From Anaerolineae bacterium (GTDB lineage: Bacteria > Chloroflexota > Anaerolineae > JAAYZQ01), in the NCBI GenBank assembly GCA_016929795.1, contig JAFGIA010000079.1:1-14226 (forward strand): a stretch of DNA of 14,226 bases, in the 5' to 3' direction. A program made the position numbers and the translations under genes. Each line of letters opens with the position of its first letter. Within the stretch, counting starts at the first letter, position 1. The notes beneath the pieces were generated by a model. That model ran no database searches, was not told the origin of the DNA, and worked only from the letters and a program-made list of their open reading frames with translations. Shown here in pieces: positions 1-5,032 of this stretch.

Positions 1-571
1 CACTCATCTGCCCGCGCACGCGCAGGCGGGCGAGGGGCAAGGGAGGATCGGTGCGGCTGGCGAGGACGAGGTGCATGTTGCCTGGCAGGTGGTCAAGCAG
101 GAAGGCCATGGCCCGATGGATCGCCCCGCTGGTGAGGGTGTGATAATCATCCAGGACCAAAACCAGGCGATGGGGCAGCAGGGCGACGCTGTTGATCAGC
201 GAGGTCAGGATGGATCGAGCCACCGGCGGTTCCCCCTCTTGGGGGAATGCCAACGTGTCCTGTGCGGAATCAACGCCGGCCTTTTGCACGGCGGCCCGGA
301 GATAGACCAGGAACCGCGCCGGGTCGTCGTCGTCCTCATCCAGCGAGAGCCAGGCCAGGCGGTGCTGGATGTCGGCGTGGCGGTCCTCGATACTGGAAAT
401 CCAGGATGCGAGGAGCGTGGTTTTGCCAAAGCCAGCCGGGGCAGAGATGAGGATCAGGCGATGGCCCTGGCGCAGCCCGGCATCCAACCGCTGGAGCAGC
501 CGTGGGCGCTCTACCAGGTCGGGACGGGGCGGCGCGATATAGAATTTGGTTGTGAGCAACGGCGCCGACAT
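1..571 (-). CDS. MalT/LuxR-type ATP-dependent transcriptional regulator, N-terminal part (cut by window edge)
   Basis: Reading the minus strand from ATG at 571 gives 190 open codons to the window edge. The protein begins MSAPLLTTKFYIAPPRPDLV, the typical opening of the large LuxR-family regulators with a MalT-like STAND NTPase. A Walker A motif APAGFGKTT lies at about residues 44-52, a Walker B motif LVLVLDD at 136-142, and the ASRTDPPLPLARLR stretch at about 171-184 is the usual sensor segment that follows. Family members run to about 900 residues with TPR-like repeats and a C-terminal LuxR helix-turn-helix, all of which would lie left of this window. They bind ATP and an inducer and then activate transcription. 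The start is supported by a ribosome-binding sequence GGAAGGTGG just upstream. It is transcribed divergently from the stub at 925. The target genes cannot be inferred. Confidence 0.9.
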   Translation of the reverse strand, partial: MSAPLLTTKFYIAPPRPDLVERPRLLQRLDAGLRQGHRLILISAPAGFGKTTLLASWISSIEDRHADIQHRLAWLSLDEDDDDPARFLVYLRAAVQKAGVDSAQDTLAFPQEGEPPVARSILTSLINSVALLPHRLVLVLDDYHTLTSGAIHRAMAFLLDHLPGNMHLVLASRTDPPLPLARLRVRGQMS

Positions 572-924
572 TTCCACCTTCCAAGGATGTGGTATGCCTG
601 CTGCGCAGACAGCTTGATCGAGCCCAATATATCATACCACACTTCCAGCCTCTCTGCCAGGCAGGTCGGATGCTTGAAGCGGTCACTTCAGCCGGTATTT
701 TTTCACTCGTCTCCTCTCCTCTTTTGGGTTGCCTTCGTCACCTGTGATACAATTCGCAGGCCAATCTCGTCATGAAGCGTCAAGATTAGAACAAAGATTC
801 GGATGAATCATGACACATTTTGACGTATAATTGCGGTATAATGTAGCTTGGCTGTTCAGAAACCATGACTGGATCGTGGACCTTGGGCTGGAGGGCGGCG
901 ACGGCGAGAGAAAGGAGAAACCCC
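572..924. other. Divergent intergenic region without a gene
   Basis: I see no plausible gene here; the open frames lack family features and good ribosome-binding sites. It holds the minus-strand regulator promoter, a 16-bp imperfect dyad (TGAAG at 675-679, CTTCA at 686-690), and two TATAAT hexamers at 826-831 and 837-842 that could serve the truncated gene starting at 925. Neither hexamer has a well-placed -35: the TTGACG at 820-825 is only 11 bp from the second TATAAT and abuts the first. A TACAAT with a TGA extension near 748-757 is another weak candidate. Confidence 0.5.
631..660 (-). promoter_or_regulatory. Candidate promoter of the MalT/LuxR-type regulator
   Basis: On the minus strand a -10 box TATGAT (plus 631-636) is preceded by TGG, giving an extended -10. 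A weak -35 CTGGCA (plus 655-660) lies 18 bp upstream. The -10 overlaps one arm of an 8-bp inverted repeat, GTGGTATG at 589-596 and CATACCAC at 633-640 on the plus strand, separated by 36 bp, which could be an operator or fold in the 5' leader. The boxes were matched by eye only. Confidence 0.4.
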
Positions 925-1086
925 GTGAACGTTCAGCCAACCCACGGTAAAGTTGACCCATTGTTCGAGCGCTACACCCAGCCCGGTTCGCCGGGCTGCG
1001 CGCTAGCCGTGATGAAAGACGGCGAGATCGTCCACAAGCAAGGCTACGGCCTGGCCAACGTTGAATTGATGGTATCTTCTCAATAA
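925..1086 (+). pseudogene. N-terminal stub of a serine beta-lactamase/D-alanyl-D-alanine carboxypeptidase-like hydrolase
   Basis: GTG at 925 is preceded by an ideal AAGGAG (912-917) at 7 nt, so translation initiation looks intact. The product is 53 residues. VDPLFERYTQPGSPGCALAV followed by MKDGEIVHKQGYGLANVE matches the opening strand region of the PF00144 class C beta-lactamase fold. Full-length members are roughly 350-500 residues and next carry the SxxK nucleophile motif, which is absent here. The family-like sequence ends at about residue 48, where a palindromic element (1071-1152) begins, and the frame then runs into it and stops at TAA 1084-1086. Removing the element and one copy of its flanking repeat does not restore the family sequence; the frame continues about ten residues and stops. 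So a deletion, not only the insertion, must have destroyed the gene. It has no catalytic function as it stands. Confidence 0.75.
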
Positions 1087-1152
1087 TCGGGGGTTGGGGT
1101 GTGTGCGGGCACCGCACACACCCCAACTTCCCACCCTTTATTGAGATGATAC
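1071..1152. repeat. Palindromic MITE-like element, copy 1, with 7-bp target duplication
   Basis: The element opens with GGTATC and closes with its near inverse GATAC. TCAATAA and TTATTGA lie inside each end, and a perfect 16-bp inner stem (1093-1108 with 1112-1127) closes on the trinucleotide loop GCA. The sequence AATTGAT occurs immediately on both sides (1064-1070 and 1153-1159), consistent with a 7-bp target-site duplication. The right arm has an irregular stretch around 1128-1134, so this copy is less perfect than the one at 3381-3459. It carries no coding capacity. A role as a transcript-end hairpin is also possible. Confidence 0.75.
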
Positions 1153-1202
1153 AATTGATAGATGGGATGCGCGAGAAAAGTACATCCTGAGAGAGAATGG
1201 GT

Positions 1203-2285
1203 ATGCAGATCAAAGACCTGTTCAACAACGAGTCGGTCGCTGCCCTGGCTGACGCGCTTCAGCAGTCGGACCCCACCTTTGACCGGGAGGCATTCCTGGA
1301 CCGCGTGTTCGACGCCGACTGGCCGGGCCGCGAGTTGAAGCAGCGCATCCGCCACATCACCGACGTGCTGCACGACCTGCTACCCGTCGACTATCGGGCC
1401 GCGCTTGACATCCTGCGGCGGGCCATGCCGCGCGTGGCGGGCATCGTCCTGTGGGTGTTCACCGATTATGTCGAGGTCTATGGCCTGAACGACTGGGCGG
1501 CGTCGATCCCGGCGCTGGAGAAATTCACCCAGCGCATGTCGGCCGAGTTTGCCATCCGGCCTTTCATCGTCCGCTATCCCGAGCGAACCATGGCCCAGAT
1601 GTTGGAGTGGTCGCAACACGAAAACGCCGAGGTGCGCCGCCTGGCCAGCGAGGGCTGTCGCCCACGCCTGCCGTGGGGCATCCGCCTGCAAGCCCTGGTG
1701 GCCGATCCGTCGCCCATCCTGCCCATCCTGGAGCGGCTCAAAAACGACGAATCGGAATCGGTGCGCAAGAGCGTGGCCAACAACCTGAACGACATCTCCA
1801 AGGATCATCCCGACGTCGTGCTGGAGGTGTTGGCCCGCTGGCAAACCAACGCCACCGACGAGGTAGCCTGGATCATCGGCCACGCACTACGCACGCTGGT
1901 CAAAAAGGGCCATCCCGGTGCGCTGGCGCTGTTGGGCCACAGCGCCGACGCGGCAGTTGCGGTGCACAACCTGACCGTCGAGCCGCAGCGTATCCAGAGC
2001 GGCGAGAGCGTGACGCTCTCGTTCGACGTCGAGTCGCTGGCCGACGAGCCGCTGAACCTGGTCATCGATTACGTCGTTTATCATATGCGGGCCAACGGCA
2101 CCCTCTCGCCCAAGGTGTTCAAGCTGACCAAACAGACGATCCAGCCCGGCGAGACGCTGCACATTGAAAAGAGGCACAGCTTTGCGCCGGTGACGACGCG
2201 CAAGTACTATCCCGGCCAGCAAGCCCTCGAACCAAAAATCAATGGCCAATTGTTTGGCCGTGTCGCGTTCATGTTGCATGAATAA
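1203..2285 (+). CDS. alkC: AlkC-type DNA alkylation repair glycosylase with C-terminal Ig-like domain
   Basis: This is a 360-residue cytoplasmic DNA glycosylase of the AlkC/AlkD HEAT-like repeat superfamily, which removes positively charged alkylated bases such as 3-methyladenine as the first step of base excision repair. Helical repeats fill about residues 1-248. The family signatures RRLASEGCRPRLPW (about 145-158) and VRKSVANNLNDISKDHPD (about 187-204) are well preserved. From about residue 250 the sequence changes to beta-strand-rich segments (VHNLTVEPQRIQSGESVTL, then IDYVVYHMR and VFKLTKQTIQPGETL), matching the Ig-like domain that some AlkC proteins have after the repeats. I chose ATG 1203 because GAGAGA at 1191-1196 lies 6 nt upstream; ATG 1197 is the alternative and adds two residues. 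A weak -10 TACAAT (1150-1155) overlaps the right edge of the repeat element, so the element may have shaped its promoter. The gene and its downstream neighbour lie between the two palindromic repeats. Confidence 0.9.
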   Translation: MQIKDLFNNESVAALADALQQSDPTFDREAFLDRVFDADWPGRELKQRIRHITDVLHDLLPVDYRAALDILRRAMPRVAGIVLWVFTDYVEVYGLNDWAASIPALEKFTQRMSAEFAIRPFIVRYPERTMAQMLEWSQHENAEVRRLASEGCRPRLPWGIRLQALVADPSPILPILERLKNDESESVRKSVANNLNDISKDHPDVVLEVLARWQTNATDEVAWIIGHALRTLVKKGHPGALALLGHSADAAVAVHNLTVEPQRIQSGESVTLSFDVESLADEPLNLVIDYVVYHMRANGTLSPKVFKLTKQTIQPGETLHIEKRHSFAPVTTRKYYPGQQALEPKINGQLFGRVAFMLHE

Positions 2286-2386
2286 GCCTTGCGCAGGTGG
2301 AACTGCGGGCCATGTTGCCAGAACATGCTGCTGGCGGCGCTAGACCTGGGCCTCGGCTCGCTGAAGAACCGATGAAGGAGTCTACA

Positions 2387-3370
2387 ATGGATCGAGAAGG
2401 TTTCCGCGCCATGTTGGAGACGCGCAAGTTGTCCGAGGACAAGATCAAAGCTTCCATCGCGCTTGCCGAACGCTTTGAAAAGTACGCCCAGGCGCGTGGC
2501 AAAGCGCCCTGGCCAGAGACGGCCTGGGCCTTCTCCCGCGTGCTCATCGCAGAGGGAGCCAACACGGAGGACAACTACCTGGCCCTGGCTCGGTATGGCC
2601 GCTTTACAAACAACAACGACCTATACGTAGCCATCCTGGAGCTGCTCGACGGCGCAGAGGCGCAGTCCAACCTCTACCGTCTGGTCGGCGAGGTCTTTGG
2701 CCCGGAGGTCCAGGACCAAGTCTTTGCCGGGATCGGTCTCTCGCCTCTGGGCAACCCTTCCACGGACAAGCCTGGCTTCATGCACCCCGTCGTCGAGCGG
2801 CTGGCAAACAGGGTCGGCGAGGAAGAGTGCGCAAAGCTGCTGTCGGGCAGCTTGCGCGACCTGCCGGACCGCTATTTCCTGGGGGAACGGCGCACGTACC
2901 GGAAATCGAGAGATATTGACGAATACCTGGTGAAAAAACACCGGTCGTTCGTCAGGACTCTGCGAAAATGCCAGCGCGAGGGCCAGTTGTTTTTCGCCCA
3001 GGAGATCACCGACGAGGTGGTAGCCTTTGTCAAAAGCGACCCAGAGATCGAGAGCGGGCGGCGCGAAGGCAATGTCGTGTACGTGTCCAAGATTCCGTAC
3101 ATGGCCAAGCAGTACCTTGCCGAAACGGACCCCGTTCTGAAGCGGTACTACTACTGCCACTGCCCCTGGGCCCGCGAAGCCATCAGACAAGGCAACGTGC
3201 CACTCGCGCCCGTTTTTTGTAATTGCAGCGCGGGCTTTTACAAAAAGCCCTGGCAGGTCGCCTTGGGGCAGCCCGTGGAGGTAGAGGTCCTCGAGTCAGT
3301 GCTCAGAGGAGATGCGCGCTGCCGGTTTGCGATCCATCTACCCCCGGAAGTGATCCCGGCGGGCCAATAA
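2387..3370 (+). CDS. Unrecognised protein with paired CxC motifs and a V4R-like C-terminal end
   Basis: I do not recognise a named family with certainty; similar proteins may be filed as a domain of unknown function (DUF6144-like). ATG 2387 is preceded by a strong AAGGAG at 6 nt; the frame is open upstream to 2297 but without a comparable start. The 327-residue product has no signal peptide or membrane span. Residues 1-160 look mainly helical. The C-terminal third contains YYYCHCPWARE (C257, C259) and VFCNCSAGF (C278, C280), two CxC pairs that could bind a metal, followed by ALGQPVEVEVLESVLRGD and RCRFAIHLP. This ending resembles the last strands of V4R/4VR small-ligand domains, where a cysteine-containing CxF segment closes the fold. 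It lies 101 nt after alkC on the same strand, possibly co-transcribed. Its role next to a repair glycosylase is unknown. Confidence 0.75.
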   Translation: MDREGFRAMLETRKLSEDKIKASIALAERFEKYAQARGKAPWPETAWAFSRVLIAEGANTEDNYLALARYGRFTNNNDLYVAILELLDGAEAQSNLYRLVGEVFGPEVQDQVFAGIGLSPLGNPSTDKPGFMHPVVERLANRVGEEECAKLLSGSLRDLPDRYFLGERRTYRKSRDIDEYLVKKHRSFVRTLRKCQREGQLFFAQEITDEVVAFVKSDPEIESGRREGNVVYVSKIPYMAKQYLAETDPVLKRYYYCHCPWAREAIRQGNVPLAPVFCNCSAGFYKKPWQVALGQPVEVEVLESVLRGDARCRFAIHLPPEVIPAGQ

Positions 3371-3380
3371 ATGGTAAAAA

Positions 3381-3459
3381 GGTGTCTGCTCAATAATCGG
3401 GGGTGGGGGTGTGTGCGGGCACCGCACATACCCCCACCCCCGATTATTGAACGGATACC
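3381..3459. repeat. Palindromic MITE-like element, copy 2 (29-bp near-perfect hairpin)
   Basis: The left arm at 3390-3418 and right arm at 3422-3450 are 29-nt inverse complements with a single mismatch, around the loop GCA. Short ends GGTGTC (3381) and GATACC (to 3459) complete the palindrome. The arms share TCAATAATCGGGGG, the GTGTGCGG core and the GCA loop with the copy at 1071-1152. No target duplication is evident around this copy. It starts 10 bp after the stop of the upstream gene and could also act as a transcript-end hairpin, although no T-run follows. Confidence 0.8.
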
Positions 3460-3553
3460 AATGAGCTCATGACTCGCCCTCTCGCGCATGGTGGGGAAAG
3501 AGTGTGAGCAAGAACATGGACACAGGGATAGGGAAAGAGAGGCAACGACACCG

Positions 3554-4690
3554 ATGAGTATTCGCTTTGATCGTATCAGGGCCGCGCAGTCCTTGATGCG
3601 CGAACAGGGCTGGGTGGGCATTATGATCATGAATCATGATGACTATCGTTATTTCTTTGGCCAGGACTGGGCTCAGCCGCGAGCCATCATACCCAGAGAG
3701 GGAGCCCCACTACTCATCTCCTCCGCCGGTGAGGAACCGAACCTGCGCGAATATGCCCAGGGGAGTGATGTCAAGGTCTTTACGCACGTGGGTGAGCAAA
3801 TGAGCGAGGTGATCGGCGTATTTCGTGAGCTCCACCAGGAGTTCAATATCGCCCCCCAAGAGGCCAAGTCCAAGGTAGGCATGCAAATGTGGTTCGAGAC
3901 GCCAGCATTTTTGGTTGATCTGTTCCGCAAGCTCAATCCACGCCTGGAACTGGTCCCTTCTGACCCGGTCATGGATGCGTTGCGCTCTGTCAAGGAAAAG
4001 GAAGAGATCGAACTCATGACCAGGGCGCAGCAGATTGCCACCTTGGGCATGGATCGTGCGCGCGAGATGCTGCGCCCGGGGATGACAGCTCGGCAGATCG
4101 CCACAGAGGCCCTGTACGTCATGCTGAAAGCTGGCGCCGAAGGGACCAGCACCCCCATCTATGTGAACTTGGGCCCATACACCTGCATGCTCCACGGAGT
4201 TCTCAGTCCCAATCCCCTGAATGAAGGGGATCTGGTGGTCATAAACCTCAATCCACAGGTCGAAGGCTATTGCGCGAACCTCAGCCGCACCTTCGTCCTG
4301 GGAGAGCCGGATGATATGCAGCGCAGGCTCATGAAAGCGTATTCCGAGATGGTGACAGAGACGCGCAAGATAATAAAGCCAGGCATCCCGGTCAAGGATC
4401 TGGATGCCAGAGGCCAGGAAATCTGCGCGGCCCATGGGTTCGGCGACTACCACCTCGATGGGATCTCGCATGGCATCGGGCTCCGATTCGAGGAAACACC
4501 CGCCTCGACGATCATCAGGCAACACCGCAACGTCAAGATCCGAGAAGGCATGACCCTGACCATCGGCCACACCATCCTGGCCGTTCCAGGTGTTGGCGGT
4601 GTGCGAAATGAGGATGTCTACCAAGTCACCCCGGATGGGGCCGAGATTCTCGTGGACTATGCTGCAGATTGGGTTGTTCCCTGTCGATGA
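3554..4690 (+). CDS. M24 (creatinase/prolidase-fold) protein lacking canonical metal ligands
   Basis: This 378-residue protein has the two-domain layout of the M24B creatinase/prolidase family: an N-terminal creatinase-type domain (about 1-145) and a C-terminal pita-bread domain (about 150-370). Conserved landmarks include GPYTCMLHG with H214, EGYCANLSRTF, SHGIGL with H306, and PGVGGVRNEDVYQVTPDG. Of the five usual metal ligands (D, D, H, E, E), the first is N231, the second N242 and the fourth G338; only H306 and E353 remain. Retention of H214 with loss of metal ligands recalls creatinase, a metal-free hydrolase of this fold, so a C-N hydrolase role on a small substrate is possible; a metal-dependent Xaa-Pro peptidase is unlikely. 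It is cytoplasmic, with no signal peptide. I chose ATG 3554 because MSIRFDRIRAAQSLM fits family openings; GAGAGG lies about 12 nt upstream. ATG 3488 is an upstream alternative. It lies just right of repeat copy 2. Confidence 0.85.
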   Translation: MSIRFDRIRAAQSLMREQGWVGIMIMNHDDYRYFFGQDWAQPRAIIPREGAPLLISSAGEEPNLREYAQGSDVKVFTHVGEQMSEVIGVFRELHQEFNIAPQEAKSKVGMQMWFETPAFLVDLFRKLNPRLELVPSDPVMDALRSVKEKEEIELMTRAQQIATLGMDRAREMLRPGMTARQIATEALYVMLKAGAEGTSTPIYVNLGPYTCMLHGVLSPNPLNEGDLVVINLNPQVEGYCANLSRTFVLGEPDDMQRRLMKAYSEMVTETRKIIKPGIPVKDLDARGQEICAAHGFGDYHLDGISHGIGLRFEETPASTIIRQHRNVKIREGMTLTIGHTILAVPGVGGVRNEDVYQVTPDGAEILVDYAADWVVPCR

Positions 4691-4717
4691 GACCATCTTT
4701 CTTTGCAGCGCCCAGCC

Positions 4718-4748
4718 CGCCAAAATCCCCCACACGCCAAAATCCCCC
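4718..4748. repeat. Direct repeat upstream of the -35 box
   Basis: The 14-mer CGCCAAAATCCCCC occurs at 4718-4731 and again at 4735-4748, giving a 17-bp period. The second copy ends 1 bp before the -35 box at 4750. Tandem sites in this position are typical of activator or repressor binding, but no cognate regulator is identified. Confidence 0.6.
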
Positions 4749-4749
4749 C

Positions 4750-4778
4750 TTGACAAGCGCCATGGCGCGTGTTATACT
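4750..4778 (+). promoter_or_regulatory. Strong sigma-70-type promoter with palindromic spacer
   Basis: A perfect -35 TTGACA (4750-4755) and a -10 TATACT (4773-4778) are separated by exactly 17 bp. TGT (4770-4772) before the -10 makes it an extended -10. The spacer contains the perfect 12-bp palindrome GCGCCATGGCGC (4757-4768), a plausible operator. Transcription would begin near 4785 and run towards the exported metallopeptidase gene. Confidence 0.8.
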
Positions 4779-4784
4779 GCTCTT

Positions 4785-5032
4785 GTGGGCAAGTTTTCTC
4801 CATAGTCGGAGCACAAATCACCGAAAGGTCGTTCGCCGCTCCTTTCTCTTTCCACTTCTGCCGCAACTATATGCCGCATCGTGATCGCACCATGTCACCC
4901 CCTCACGACGTTCAGCCGTGGAGCGGGCAAGTAAGGAGGTGGTGCATTTTGTAGTGACCTGGCATAGGGAGACCCTGATCCTTGAGAGGAACTCGTCCTC
5001 TAGGACAAATCGACAGAGAGAAAGGAATGCAC
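4785..5032 (+). other. Long 5' leader of the exported metallopeptidase gene
   Basis: About 250 nt separate the predicted transcription start from the best ribosome-binding site. Small hairpins are visible near its 3' end: AGGG-aga-CCCT around 4967-4976 and AGAGGA-actcg-TCCTCT at about 4984-5000. A good AGGAGG (4934-4939) is not well spaced from any in-frame start (GTG 4942 is 2 nt away, GTG 4954 is 14 nt away). I do not recognise a known riboswitch class. The in-frame extension of the downstream gene covers part of this leader. Confidence 0.35.

Noticed and set aside
820..842. TTGACG and TATAAT as a promoter pair upstream of the hydrolase stub
   Set aside because: The spacing is only 11 bp, far from the usual 16-18 bp; the hexamers may still act separately but not as a standard pair.
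1071..1152. Palindromic repeat copy 1 as an intrinsic terminator only
   Set aside because: No T-run follows, a similar structure recurs at 3381, and the 7-bp flanking duplication points to a mobile element instead.
1071..3459. Pair of repeats as a CRISPR array
   Set aside because: There are only two palindromic copies, over 2 kb apart, with genes between them and no spacers or cas genes.
3710..4756. 348-codon minus-strand open frame opposite the M24-fold gene
   Set aside because: The plus frame has clear family motifs throughout; the minus frame shows none and has no convincing ribosome-binding site.
4785..5032. Known riboswitch in the long leader
   Set aside because: Small hairpins are present, but I could not match the conserved core of any riboswitch class I know.
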